Source of the DNA: Larix sibirica
Taxonomy: Eukaryota; Streptophyta; Pinopsida; Pinales; Pinaceae
Reading direction: 5' to 3'
Length of the DNA: 31,337 bases
NCBI GenBank assembly: GCA_004151065.3
Contig: NWUY0304373262.1
Span: 3,155-34,491, forward strand
This document shows, piece after piece, positions 1 through 9,464 of this stretch (its first letter is position 1; each line of letters begins with the position of its first letter). Made by a program: the position numbers and the translations under genes. Below the pieces are notes generated by a model that searched no databases, was not told the DNA's origin, and saw nothing but the letters and a program-made list of their open reading frames with translations.

Positions 1-55
1 TTGCTTGACCAAAGGTATACTTGCTTGACCGAAGGGAGGGCAAGGGAGGGCAAGG
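1..55 (+). repeat. Left terminal inverted repeat, 55 bp
   Basis: The first 55 bases are an exact reverse complement of 31,280-31,334, compared base by base. Inside the arm the word ttgcttgacc occurs twice (1-10 and 21-30), followed by two tandem copies of gggagggcaa (34-43 and 44-53). The match stops at position 56. The repeat begins at base 1 here and ends three bases before the right end, so the record edges coincide with the repeat. It may be a molecular terminus or an assembly breakpoint. Confidence 0.95.
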
Positions 56-206
56 GCGTCTAATGATGATAGAAAGGTTTGAACTGGCCTATTGGAAGGT
101 GAGAAATTGAGAAAGCTTTTGGGCTATGTCCAGATGATAGAGTGGGAAATTAAGTAACAAAAGTGGGCGTCTCCATTAGATAGGTATTTCGACAGCTTTT
201 GCATTT

Positions 207-237
207 CCTAGATAAGCCAGCAACCTAGATAAGCCAG
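207..237. repeat. Short tandem repeat, 17-bp period, two copies
   Basis: The 14-bp word cctagataagccag occurs at 207-220 and 224-237, separated by caa. The rest of 56-290 shows nothing I can name. Confidence 0.8.
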
Positions 238-291
238 CCCACAATGCCCACCTAGCAAGCTTCCTAGATTACGAACCCACTCGATCGGACG

Positions 292-594
292 CTAGGAGAG
301 CCGCCATCGGTCAAAACTCGCATTTTTCGTTAGGCAACTTAATGAATTATGGCGTTTCTCCGGTGGTTTATTTAGGTCATCCATCTCAAGCCAGCGATTG
401 AAAGTAAGCGATTCCATCTCGCACGCGTTCATTGAAGCTGATTCCTCTTCCTCAAGTGGGGGTGGTCGTTCAAGGTAGTACCCGTCCTTCATGGTTGGTA
501 GCAATAGGGATAACGGTAGAGCCCTCATTGTAATAGGGAGTTTTTCTACCTCAAGGCGCCACCCACAGCGTTGTTGTTCCGGATAGGAACTCAT
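292..594 (-). other. Open frame of 100 codons, coding doubtful
   Basis: The frame starts at ATG (592-594) and is hydrophilic, with an acidic run (LEEEESAS) near the middle. I recognise no domain, signal peptide or membrane segment. It overlaps the imperfect direct repeat at 506-521, and no neighbouring gene gives it context. A frame of this length is expected by chance in DNA of this composition, so I list it only because it has an ATG start and spans a stretch with no other explanation. Confidence 0.12.
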
Positions 595-744
595 GCTCGG
601 GATAGTAACTAGGGATAATGGTAGAGTCTGGTAATACGCTAAGCGACAGGTTCAATGGGATGGATCAAGGTACAATCTTCCTTTTTCATGGTACAATCTG
701 CTTTCTCGTGGGTGGTCCAATACGCGAAGCAACAGGTTTCATGG
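506..744. repeat. Two imperfect direct-repeat pairs
   Basis: The word agggataacggtagag (506-521) recurs with one mismatch at 611-626. A second pair, 633-658 and 719-744, shares the pattern aatacgc-aagc-acaggtt and is 86 bp apart. These look like remnants of a decayed tandem array. The stretch 745-960 holds nothing recognisable. Confidence 0.75.
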
Positions 745-959
745 TACCCCACCCCACCTACACCTGTTGCAGATCAGGGAGGGATAACTCATCATTATGA
801 CCAACTCATGTGGAAGAAACCAATTCTATAGCGTTTCGTTATAGGGCCATTTACGCGTGTTGGAGCGCCACTTTCCACTCTTCTTAGGGGTTGGGAACCG
901 CCAATGGCTCGAAAGCCCTAAAAAAGACCATCTAAGAGGCCCATCCTGGAAATGGGGGA

Positions 960-1600
960 TGAAAAACTGTTCACGCACAACACCATCCTGGGCACGTGTT
1001 ATCGAGAACAGGTAAGCACATAGAACCGTCTCCTTCCTGTTACGTCGAACTGGTAAGTGGCTCTAGAACGGGTAACGACGCACATAGAACACCTGCTTCC
1101 TGGGTATGGGGAATCGAGAACAGCACGTATAACAACTCCTTCCTTTGTAACCGATGGTATAGCTTCCCCAAAGGCTGCTTCTAATGGGTCAATGTGATTA
1201 TATAAAGATTCACTCCCGTGGTTCCTAGCCGGCCAACTGGAACAACTTGACTAGGAGATGAAGAGGGCATATATTCTCTCTTTCTTCTTTTACAAAGGAA
1301 GGAGTAAGGGAGAAGGGACTATAGCAGCTCTTCATTGAACGACTGGGCTTGGTGCTATGGGGACTGACCCTTACTCACTGACTGGGCACGTGGTATCGAT
1401 AACAGGTAACAACGCACTTAGAACCGCCACCTTCTGTTCACGTGGGATTGAAACAGGTGGGCACTAACAACTCCTTTCCTGGTAACGTAATGCAACTGTT
1501 CACGCACGAACACCTCCTTTAGGGTACGGGGGATCTACGACTGGTCACGTAGAACTGGGCATGGGTTATAGAAACTGCCCGTACAATCACCTCCTGTCTA
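960..1600. repeat. Degenerate minisatellite, 'cacatagaac / ctcctttcctgg' words
   Basis: Variants of the string 'cacgtggtatcgagaacaggtaa', 'cgcacatagaacacc' and 'tcctttcctgggtacg' recur roughly every 40-60 bp. Examples are the copies near 995-1050, 1075-1125, 1387-1440 and 1500-1560. Unit length and order vary, as in an old array disrupted by indels. The small open frame at 996-1184 lies inside it and is an array shadow. Confidence 0.7.
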
Positions 1601-1719
1601 CGGCTCATGGGTGTGCTATGGGGAAAGGTAAGCAAGCTGTTTATGCTGGGCTATGGCTAATGGGGTAGTGCTGTTGGGAAGTCCTGCTTTCCTGTCTCAG
1701 ACAGGTGGTTATGGTTAAG

Positions 1720-1850
1720 CTCTGTAGGAACTGTGTTCCATCAGGTTCAGTGTCAGCGGCTGTAGGAACTTGGTTTCCGTATCGGTAAGTTAAAGGGTAA
1801 TGTTGAGTAGCTGTAGGAGCCCTTCCCTTGTTCCGTATCGATCGGCTTCC
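1720..1850. repeat. Three 'ctgtaggaac' repeat units
   Basis: Ctgtaggaa words occur at 1722-1730, 1760-1769 and 1811-1820 (last copy ctgtaggagc). The second and third are each followed by a ttccgtatcg word. Spacing is about 38 and 51 bp. Just downstream, ccgttggacccgcccct (about 1856-1875) resembles cgttggaccacccct near 7294-7310. From 1880 to 2110 the DNA is AT-rich and holds nothing I can name. Confidence 0.65.
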
Positions 1851-2109
1851 AACCGTCCGTTGGACCCGCCCCTCTGTCCAACATTTGAAAGGAAGGAGCT
1901 TTCTCTTTTTGAATAATGCTATTTCACAGATATATATATTGCTTCACATCAACCCATTTGTCGTTATATATACATAATAAGACAGGCCCGGGCAGGACAG
2001 ACACAAAGCTTTAGTTTAGATTCTGGGGAATCCATTAGGGATATTCAGTTCCACTACGTACGGATAATAATATAATATATAAGGAAAGTTACAACACCTA
2101 TTAGATACC

Positions 2110-2600
2110 TTCATTTTACTTATTTGCTTATGCTATTAGTAATGCCTATGCTTCTATACTGCGACCGGATATACTATTTATACTAGTGAAATCGGTACTT
2201 ATTTTTCACTACCTTTGAATAGTAGACCCACAGGAGGAACAGGGACGTTGCTTGTTTTGGGTGCTTAAACTTAGGGGGTTCTACTTTCTCAACAGAGTAC
2301 ATCCCACCTCTCTTTCTATAGGTATTTTAGAGGTGCTGCATTAATGGCTTAATACACTTACTGCCTTGAGACACTCCTTATTCGACTGGATCTGCCCCTT
2401 CTTTCGTCTATGCTGCTCGACCTGGAACTGGTACTTAAACTAGTTCTACTTATGCTGCTGGATAAGCTAGATCTTATGCTTAATCAACATCAACAGTTGC
2501 ACTCCCACTGGTGGTTCTTAAGCTACTGAGTCAACTGCTTATGCTTCTGTCACTTCAACTGGGTTTACCACCACTTCTCCGTCTGCTTTCTAGGCTTTTT
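2110..2600 (+). repeat. 'STAYA'-type low-complexity array, left copy
   Basis: The plus strand repeatedly carries tcaactgcttatgct-like words, for example at 2540-2560, and translates in broken frames to peptides such as FAYAISNAYASI (near 2120) and STAYASVTSTG (near 2545). Stops and frame changes interrupt it, so no intact protein is encoded. The same amino-acid flavour occurs on the minus strand at 10,070-10,960 and on the plus strand near 25,800-26,350. A decayed repeat-rich protein gene and a minisatellite with a 3n-like unit both remain possible. Confidence 0.6.
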
Positions 2601-2739
2601 ACCTTTCGGGTTCTCCATCCCTCACTCAACGCGGGGGGTCGGTAGCGATCATTAAACAGGCCCCTTTGGCGGTAGCGCGATCCTCATTTCTTCAAGCAGC
2701 AGCAATCAATCAAAATAATGGAGGCGAACGGAATAGGGC

Positions 2740-3050
2740 GAATTGGGAGTGCTGCATACGTACTTACAAAAGCGGACATCGGACTTCAATATATAAGAAC
2801 AGAAAGGTTAACGACGCATATATATAGAGAAAGCGAATGCATAATATGGCGAACAGAAATGGGCAACCAGAAAACGAACTGAATAAGGACATCATGCGGA
2901 CAGAAAGCAGACCAGAAAGCAAACATCAACCGGACATCCTAAAGTGGACATCAAACGGACAGGAAGCGGATTCGGACTTAATGCATACATAATATGCTCA
3001 CTGAAAGTAACTTGAATGGGTCATGGTCTAATGGTTGCGGATCTAGGCTC
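2740..3050 (+). repeat. 'gcggacatc' array and flank, left module copy
   Basis: Words such as gcggacatc, ggacagaaagc and ggcgaacag recur many times between 2,755 and 2,975. The array is followed by atatgctca (2,992-3,000) and ggatcta (3,039-3,045). The same order (cgtactta, aagcgg, catc, atatgctca, tgggtc, ggatcta) appears at 24,110-24,194, with nearly equal spacing between the last two anchors (54 and 56 bp). This points to a diverged direct duplication. The stretch 2,600-2,740 holds nothing I can name. Confidence 0.65.
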
Positions 3051-3090
3051 ACTGAATTGGAAATGGTCAGGGGGAAAACTGAAAGGGGAA

Positions 3091-3118
3091 GTCAAGGGTA
3101 GTAAGTCAATGGTAGTAA
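3091..3118. repeat. 14-bp tandem pair
   Basis: Gtcaagggtagtaa (3,091-3,104) is followed directly by gtcaatggtagtaa (3,105-3,118), with one mismatch. A further ggtag follows, suggesting a third decayed unit. Confidence 0.85.
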
Positions 3119-3184
3119 GGTAGTTCGTTAATAGGCTGCATGACTTAGTGTAAGGAGTTTTCCTTATAGTTGTATGAGGCGGTC

Positions 3185-3260
3185 CCAAAGCAGAGTTTCA
3201 GGTGCCAAGGATGTCTAATGCATGGGTTCCCAAGGATGGTCCAAAGGCTTTATGGAGTAT
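3185..3260 (+). repeat. 'ttcccaagg' repeat, small left cluster
   Basis: The words gtgccaaggatg, ttcccaaggatgg and tccaaagg occur within 80 bp. They match the unit that fills 23,100-23,770. The order after the 'gcggac' array is the same at 24,040-24,420. From 3,260 to 3,790 I see no gene or repeat that I can support; the 86-codon minus frame at 3,198-3,458 overlaps this cluster. Confidence 0.55.
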
Positions 3261-3790
3261 TGAGGTTAGGTCTCGAGGGCAGCAGTGACATGTGGTAATG
3301 AGGTTCTCCGGGGTATCTATTGGCAACCGGGAAGAAATCAATTTTAGGTCATTTTTCCTTTCAGATTTGACCCAAATGCTAGTAGTAACAAAGCTCGAAG
3401 AATGAAAATAGGGTGGGTTATGAAGCGTATAATAGCGAAGATAGATATAAGTGCCCAAGCCTTCCCATTTTATATCTCGGCGGGTCTGCCTGTAGTTCGT
3501 AAATGAAAGAAGGTCCGGTACTTTATTAATTGCTTAGTCGGGACTGCTATAAACCCTTACCCTTATCCAGAATAACTAGACTTCCCTTCTCCCTATACTG
3601 GAATAGTTTCATGGCTACTGCACTATACCTGAGATTATAGCGAGCGGGTCCGAATTATATAATACAACCTTACCCTACTTACTTATCATGCATCAGCTAG
3701 GAATGCTTCGTAGGGAGGGGAGGCATCTATGAAACCTTTACCCTATATTCACTTTACTTACAAGGCTGGGGTGAAACTCATGTAGTCATC

Positions 3791-4186
3791 TTGACATCAG
3801 GTGTAGTCACTTTTTTGTTTTATCTCTATAGTTACTTTCTTATATGTAATTACGTATATAATAAGGGTTCAACCGATCATAGGGCTCTTAGCTGGACATT
3901 CTATCCTTTCCCACCAGCCAGCGATCCCAAGCTAGCAAGACCCGCGAGCAAGATCCATCAGAGTTACGCTCCGGAAGAGGGGAGTTCCACTAATCTAGCT
4001 CCAGTATACCCATCCAAAGTTTTGATTGGCCCATCCGACCAGACTAGTCGAGTTAGACCCGGAGGAAGGCAACAAGGAGAAAAGCAGGGTTATAAAAGCA
4101 GGGAGATCAAGGAGGCAGGGAACGAGGAGCTACAATCCAATACTCCCTTATTCCCACCTCCGGTCGAGCATTCTTTCTTTCTTTAG
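3791..4186 (+). other. Open frame of 131 codons, TTG start, coding doubtful
   Basis: This is one of the longer open frames of the window, but it begins at TTG and has no ATG anywhere inside, which is unusual for a plant mitochondrial gene. Residues about 5-24 are strongly hydrophobic and aromatic (VVTFLFYLYSYFLICNYVYN), giving one possible membrane segment. The rest is hydrophilic and Pro/Lys/Arg-rich. I recognise no family. One membrane segment plus a hydrophilic tail is a layout seen in chimeric plant mitochondrial ORFs, but without expression data or homology that is only a loose comparison. Confidence 0.15.
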
Positions 4187-4389
4187 TTAGCCCTCGGTCC
4201 AGCTAAGCAATCTAGCTACCCTACCACAATCTCGGGATCTAAGAAACTAATTTATTCGACGAGCTTCCATCCTTGTTCAACAACCGTAAGTGAGGTAACG
4301 GACGAGCTTCATTCTCTTCATCGCCCCACCTGATCGATGCTAACCGGAGGTGTAGGCTAGGCGGCTCCTACTTTCAACCGGAAGTCCAG

Positions 4390-4464
4390 CGCCAGCAGCA
4401 GCAGCACCAACTCGAACCAGTGGCCAAAGCTAAATCACTCGAACCAGTGGCCAAAGCTAAATCA
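4390..4464 (+). repeat. CAG run and perfect 27-bp tandem pair
   Basis: A short run of CAG triplets (4,393-4,404) precedes two exact 27-bp copies, 4,411-4,437 and 4,438-4,464, beginning ctcgaaccag and ending taaatca. A partial third unit (ccaaagctaa) follows. Because 27 is a multiple of three, the plus frame stays open and repeats the nonapeptide LEPVAKAKS, continuing to a stop at 4,626. That frame has only GTG as a start in the repeat, so coding is unlikely. The exact identity suggests a recent duplication. Confidence 0.9.
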
Positions 4465-4639
4465 AGTCCAAAGCTAAGGGCAAACGAGCCCATTCATTTT
4501 TGGAGGTCTAGGCCACGCGACTCCATCGGTCCTACCTTTTTGTTCTCTGGCCCCAGTCAACCTGATCGATGCTCCCTCCCAGAGAATCTTATTTGGCTAT
4601 TCGGTAAACTATCTATAGTAGACTAGTTCATTTCATCCG

Positions 4640-5590
4640 AAGACGTTGGCTGGTGCCTGCCTTAAAGGCGTTCATTATTGGCTCCTAAAGGCAAGTTTTC
4701 TCTGCGCGGTGTCTCATCGCTGAGTCCATATCCCCCGGAAAGACCCCTACTTTATTGATAGGTCGATAGCTGTCTTTTTCACTAGTTGGAGGTGGCATGA
4801 AAAGGAATGTCTTAACGACGTGTGGGGCAAGTGAGGGGGACCTGCTGGCAAGACCGATTGGCAGCTCTTGTCTGAACTCCCTATACCCGACTTACCAAAG
4901 CAAGGGAGACTAGTCATAGTAAGCTAAGCGAATGAAGAATCTCATTAATGCGAGTGGTAAGGTAGGCAGGCAAGACAGAAGGGAAGGTAGACTTGAGAGG
5001 GAAGCAAGCCATAACTGAAAGCAACCTTTTCTAAGCTCTAAGCTAATTCATGCTAGTACTGATTCCATAGTCTTCTTGATGATAGCTAGTTGTCAGGCTG
5101 GCAAGAAAGGGATACCCGAAAGCAAGCAGGCAAGTGGTTCTTGAAGGCTAGTGGTTATGATAAAGTAAGCACTTCCATCCATAAGCAGTGGTCACGCGAA
5201 TGCCCCGGGGGGTCAGGGTGTGCCAGTTTGCAATCCCTCTTTCCGCTACATGAAATGCAAGTTTCAGAGGCGAGATCGAGTGCACCGAGATAGATTGAAT
5301 GAGTGAGCTCGTGGCCTGAGGTCCAATTAATGCGAAGAGATGTCCCCCTATAAATAAGTCAAATGAAACTCTTCTTTTGATTGATTTTAAGACTGAATCA
5401 CCTTAAGCCATTCACCTTGAGCCTTAAGCCAAGCATACCACATTTACCATATATTACACATAACAATTTATTCATACTTGCTTATATAAGTTCATTTACA
5501 ATGAAACATAGCGTAGAAAAGACAGTGACTATACGTGTTTTGGGGTAGAGAGAGTTTGGCACGAGAGGCAAGGCGCTAGACAAATACAAC
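4640..5590. other. Unassigned purine-rich stretch
   Basis: Between 4,800 and 5,170 the plus strand is rich in gcaagcaag, aggtaggcagg and aaagcaagc words, resembling the purine-rich DNA at 28,790-29,440. Around 5,395-5,440 there is a short imperfect repeat (caccttaagcc, ccttgagccttaagcc). The open frame at 5,090-5,293 begins at a non-ATG codon and shows no domain. I see no gene, RNA or promoter here. Confidence 0.5.
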
Positions 5591-5604
5591 GACTATGTGC
5601 ATGT

Positions 5605-5985
5605 GACGAGGCTATATGAGCGATACCATCATAACATACCCGAGAGAGAAGGACCCATCACGGGATCACCGAAAAAGAGTAGTTACCCCATCCAGACACC
5701 AACAATATTGATTATGTCGTTACCACCGGAAGACACTGAGGCAAGTTGGCATGGGGCACATTGAACCAACACGGGGATGGATGGTATGGTACTACGACAC
5801 GGTATGGAATTATCGACACTGTGAGTTGGCCTGCTGATCAATCGAACTTCCTGCTTGCCGAAGGAAGGAAGGTCCACATCATCACTGGACGAGAGGAAGG
5901 GGAAGGAAGGGACACATCACTGGCCGAGAGAAAGGAGATGTCCCCGCCATAAGAGAGAATGGATAGACGTGTTGCTAGAGTGAGT
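5605..5985 (+). repeat. Dispersed 'cccgagagagaag' family, copy 1
   Basis: The stretch contains acatacccgagagagaagga (5,634-5,653), paired words such as accatccagac and ggaagacactgaggcaagtt, and gagatgtccccgcc near 5,937. Related words recur at 6,480-6,860, 8,830-8,960 and 9,230-9,460. Within it, 5,829-5,872 is a diverged direct repeat of 6,235-6,272 (gcctgctgatc, gaactt, ctgcttgcc), offset by 406 bp. The open frames on both strands here are repeat shadows. Confidence 0.6.
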
Positions 5986-5994
5986 TGAATAGCA

Positions 5995-6145
5995 GCTCGT
6001 GGGTGGGGCTAAGAGCATGCAGTGAATGGCTTCGTGCAGGCAGTGAATGAATAACGGTTGGTTTCTCTTTCTTTGAATGGCTCCTATGTGCTGTGAATGG
6101 CTCCTGTGAACAGCTTCTATGGGAGTTCCCCATGTTCTCAACAGA
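5995..6145 (+). repeat. 'gtgaatggctt - gagttccccatgttc' family, copy A
   Basis: Gcagtgaatggcttcgtgcag and gaatggctcctatgtgctg words lead to gagttccccatgttctc (6,123-6,139). The same order, from 'gtgcagtgaatga' to 'ggttggtctctttctt' to a gagt-cccatgtt core, appears at 9,065-9,240. This is the clearest pair of copies of the dispersed family. Confidence 0.65.
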
Positions 6146-6479
6146 TGGCCTCGAAGCAGCCCCGGCACGTACGGTATGACACACGGACGGTATGGCGGCA
6201 CTATGATTGATGACACTTTGAATCACAACTACCCGCCTGCTGATCGAACTTGCTGCTTGCCAAAGGGAAGTAAGTCTCTTGCTTTCTCGACCTTGCTATG
6301 GAGATGAAGAACTTTACAACATTTGCTTGCTCTGGATAGACGTGTGGATAGACCTCACGCGAATGGCACCCATCAAAACCATTCGTCCACCCACCAGATG
6401 TGATAGGAGAGATTATTCTCACCAAGGAGACACCCCAGACGAAGAAAGGGAGTCCAAGTTGTTACCAGACAGGCATAGC

Positions 6480-6860
6480 GATTGAGCCAGGGTGGCGCCA
6501 GACGAGAGAATACGGGAAAGTATCCCATCATACCCCGAGAGAGTGAGTTTTCCCCATCCCATCAGAAGAGAGTGAGCCAAGCTGTTGTCATACGTGATAT
6601 CGAGTTAGCCAGGGTGGCACCAGACGATGAGAGAAGAAAAGTCCTTACCGCCAGACCACGGAAGATGGCCCCCATCAATGGCCGAGAGAAAAGAAAAGTC
6701 CTTACCGAACCGACTGACGACGATAGAAGTACTACCTGTTCAATCATACCTCGTTCAAACATATCCGACAGATAGATTGAAATAAGCGAATGGCTTCTAT
6801 TCGCAGTGAGTGAATAATGTCGTGCAGCTCGGCATTGATGGCGAACCTCATCAGAGCCAT
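6480..6860 (+). repeat. Dispersed family, copy with internal duplication
   Basis: Two related sub-units are visible: agccagggtggcgccagacga (near 6,485) and agccagggtggcaccagacgatg (near 6,606). Aagtccttaccg also occurs twice (near 6,639 and 6,697), the second preceded by ggccgagagaaaag. The stretch ends in aatggcttctattcgcagtgagtgaat (6,790-6,815). The 97-codon plus frame and 120-codon minus frame here cross these repeats and have no recognisable domain. Confidence 0.6.
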
Positions 6861-6864
6861 TGTC

Positions 6865-7360
6865 CAACGCCAGCTTCACTAGTCCGCCGGGGTGCAAGTA
6901 TCTAAAAGCAAGCCATCCACCCATTTTATATTATAACGTGCTATACACACTCTACACACTCTTATATCACGTATGGCGCACTCACTCGGTGGATTTTATT
7001 GGTGTACTTGCCATTTACTTGGTTTACTTGACGGGTGCCTTACGCGGACTTCTCTGCGGCCTTCTATTTTCTTGTCTGGCGTACCTATTTCGTCTGGCAA
7101 CTTGAATCAATGTCTCTTCTCTTCTGGCGGGAACATGGGGGAACATAATTAATCTTTCATTGACTCGATGACCCGTAGGGCCTCTCCCGAGTACCTCAGT
7201 AAAGTAAGTGGTGAACTCTTTTTCTCTCGGTTATCTCCTGTGATTTGTTATTTATTCTCCTATTGGCTAGTGATGTGTACCTCCTTCCGTACGTTGGACC
7301 ACCCCTATATAATATGTTGGCCATGAATAAAATGCTTTCCGGGAAAGCTTAACCCAATTC
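6865..7360. other. Unassigned stretch
   Basis: The stretch is pyrimidine-rich on the plus strand, with short repeats of tacacactct and ttacttg. A gggaacatggggg word near 7,130 and gttggaccacccct near 7,297 relate it to neighbouring repeats. I find no gene. Confidence 0.4.
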
Positions 7361-7363
7361 AGT

Positions 7364-7453
7364 ATGTTGGCGGCAATCTGCCTGTGTCTTCGACCTTTGA
7401 TTCACCAATTGAATACTCCTTCTGCCCACCCGTTGTACCTTCCACGTACTGTT
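7364..7453 (+). repeat. Diverged ~90-bp repeat, plus-strand copy
   Basis: The segment starts with atgttggcggca and contains gcctgtgtcttcgacctttg and cacccgttgta in the same order as the minus-strand segment at 30,037-30,131. They differ by indels near position 13 and by scattered substitutions. Both copies translate to a partly shared peptide (CLRPLIH, HPLYLP), but that follows from the DNA similarity and does not show coding. Confidence 0.85.
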
Positions 7454-7505
7454 GGTTCGATGTGCCCCGTCCATATGGTGCCAACTCGGCTCAATAGATT
7501 CTGTT

Positions 7506-7521
7506 GGGAACATGGTAACTC
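7506..7521 (-). repeat. 'gagttaccatgttccc' family core, inverted copy
   Basis: The plus strand reads gggaacatggtaactc, the reverse complement of the family core seen at 6,123-6,139. It lies 50 bp downstream of the ~90-bp repeat. At 29,954-29,970 the same core also lies near the other ~90-bp copy, so the two belong to one larger diverged inverted repeat. Confidence 0.6.
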
Positions 7522-7606
7522 AATTGATATACTAGCGTATAGCAGTGTAACATGTCTCAAGCACTATCTCCTCGGTTAGATAAAAACTTTTCTCAATCTC
7601 CCTAAT

Positions 7607-7915
7607 ATGGCGGGTGTCCATACTTGGCGCGGTGGTTGGTCTAGGCCTAAGGTGAAAAGCGCTACCTGCCTTCCCTTCTTTTTCCCCTCTCTCGGTGAAT
7701 GTATCTCTCTACCTACCCTCCCTGACCTGTATGGCTCTAGGAATAGCTCTATCAACATCCTCCCCCCGCTGAATGGCGGCTTTATCTCTAGTCCCTCCTT
7801 ACTTAGGTATGTTCAATTTGTTAGTGTAGTTAGTCGGTGGACTAGGCTGCATAATTTTTGGGGATGGGTGCTATCACCTCATGGGGGGACATTCTCTAAT
7901 GTCTGGTGGAACTAG
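7607..7915 (+). other. Open frame of 102 codons, ATG start, coding uncertain
   Basis: The frame starts at ATG (7,607) and ends at TAG. It is rich in Ser, Pro, Trp and aromatic residues (MAGVHTWRGGW near the start, FISSPSLLRYVQFVSVVSRW in the second half), with no clear membrane segment or known motif. It is among the longest ATG-started frames outside a repeat and is flanked by repeat-family copies on both sides. I do not recognise it. Chance is the default explanation; conservation in related genomes would change that. Confidence 0.2.
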
Positions 7916-8006
7916 GGAATAATTTCATTTATATGCTAGTAAGTAACTAACATGGCTAATATTGGCTCATATGTAAACAAGCATGGCTAAAAGGTATTAT
8001 TATAGT

Positions 8007-8062
8007 GGGAACGTGGGTAACTCACATAGAAGCCGTGTCATTCACTGCAGGAAATAGAAACT
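8007..8062 (-). repeat. Dispersed family core, inverted copy
   Basis: Gggaacgtgggtaactc (8,007-8,023) followed by acatagaagcc and cattcactgcagg is the reverse complement of the '(gc)agtgaatg - cttctatg - gagttcccatgttccc' order at 5,995-6,145. Confidence 0.65.
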
Positions 8063-8317
8063 GTTCATTGCATGCTCCTAGCCCCGTTCCGGGGTTGAAC
8101 TTCGTTGAGGCGCAAGGAATATTGCTCAGTATCTTTTCCAATCCCAGCTCCCTTTTGCCCTGTTCCAGATCCGGTTACAGCTCTAGTTGTTCTATATCGT
8201 CGAGATCGAGAGACAGAACTAGTCGGGGGTACTTCAAGTGATTTTTCATTACTTAAGATTGCCTTTTCAGAACGTTTATCTATGATGGCGAGATACCAAA
8301 GCTAGGAGAATGGAATT

Positions 8318-8470
8318 GGATTGCAGGCTGGCTGGTTAGCTCGTTAGCTGGTTAGCTTGCCTAGCTGGAGGAGCTGGAGCTTAAGCTGTCGGGATATGGA
8401 TGGGGAGCTTGGGAGCTTGCTTATTAGCTTGCTTGTGTTAGCTTGTTAGCTGGCGGGCTATGTGGCAGGC
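8318..8470 (+). repeat. 'ttagctgg / ttagcttg' low-complexity array
   Basis: An approximate 8-10-bp unit (gttagctg, gagcttgg, ttagcttg) is repeated about fifteen times with variation. The preceding 8,070-8,310 reads as a protein-like plus frame (8,105-8,305) that I could not assign. Confidence 0.8.
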
Positions 8471-8552
8471 GAGATAGAATATTACTTACGCGCTTCTTGC
8501 TCGCTAGATTGATTTGATTGACTCGAAATAGAACATGTTCCCAACTTACAAC

Positions 8553-8690
8553 ACACCAAGCCCGCCTACACCAAACCACCAACTGGGAGGGAGGAACTAC
8601 ACCAGCCTGCCCACCAAGATCTAGGGGCCTAGACCCACCATTCCACCAAGTACACAACTCCCAGAACTACTCCACCAAACTCCAATCTCC
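8553..8690 (+). repeat. 'caccaa' low-complexity stretch
   Basis: Caccaa, ctacacca and ccaccaa words recur through a C/A-rich segment. Its plus frame (8,518-8,700) begins at a non-ATG codon and is a composition artefact. Confidence 0.7.
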
Positions 8691-8833
8691 ACAACTATGA
8701 TACTCCAGCATACCGGCTAGGTGCTGATATAATAGAACTTACCTACGTTTATATACCGTGTCTTTGATTGCGGGCTTTACGAATCACCGAACGAGATTGA
8801 TTATGTTTATGTTTACACAATATGCAATATATT

Positions 8834-8960
8834 GAGTTCCCCATGTTTCCATACGCGAGAAAGGAGAGAGAAGTCCCTATTGAGCCACCATAACCGATAT
8901 AATATATGTACCCCATCGTTACCATATCCGAGAGAGAGAGAGAGGCTAGCCCCCTGGCCC
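8834..8960 (+). repeat. Dispersed family copy, with (GA)n run
   Basis: Gagttccccatgtttcc (8,834-8,850) is followed by catacgcgagaaaggagaga and accatatccgagagagag, the same order as in the other copies. A GA microsatellite occupies 8,930-8,944 and may have grown from the family's cgagagagaag word. Confidence 0.7.
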
Positions 8961-9064
8961 CAACCCCCTTGCACCTTGGGAATAAATCCCAGGAGAAGGA
9001 AACACCTATCCAGGCGAATAAACTATGTGCAGTTCGTTTACGGCTTCAGTTTATGGCTTTTAAC

Positions 9065-9460
9065 GGATTCGTGCAGTGAATGAACGGACGGTTGGTCTCT
9101 TTCTTTTAATGGTGGGGTGGGGTCTCTTTGCTGTGAACGAACGGCTTATGTGAACACCTTCTCCGTTTGAATGGATTTTGCTTTTATGTTAATGGCTTCG
9201 TGCAGTAAATGGTGACACTACTACGTGAGTGTCCCATGTTACACCGGAAGAGATGATTAAGCCAAGTTGTTCATATACGTTATATAGATTTACTCAAGTT
9301 CCCACCAAACTAGAGATATGGACATACCCCCGAGAGAAGGCACACATAAACCGGATACCCAAGAGAGGAAAGTACTTACCGCGCGCCAGACAATAGAGGG
9401 AAGGATGGGACACTATTACAATCCATACCCGAAGTAGATGTCCCCCAGCAATGGAGAGCT
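9065..9460 (+). repeat. Dispersed family, fullest copy
   Basis: In order: gtgcagtgaatgaacgg, ggttggtctctttctttt, gtgaacgaacggctt, atggcttcgtgcagtaaatgg, gagtgtcccatgtt (9,227-9,240), accggaagag, cccgagagaagg, aagtacttaccg, gccagacaatagaggga and agatgtcccccagcaatgg (about 9,433). This copy links the sub-words seen separately at 5.6-6.9 kb into one element of roughly 400 bp. Confidence 0.65.
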
Positions 9461-9464
9461 GCTT

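Noticed and set aside
8105-8305. Plus frame ending in a charged, protein-like tail (RRDRETELVGG, LLKIAFSERL)
   Set aside because: It looked like an organelle gene fragment, but I could not match it to any mitochondrial or plastid protein I know, and only a non-ATG start opens it.
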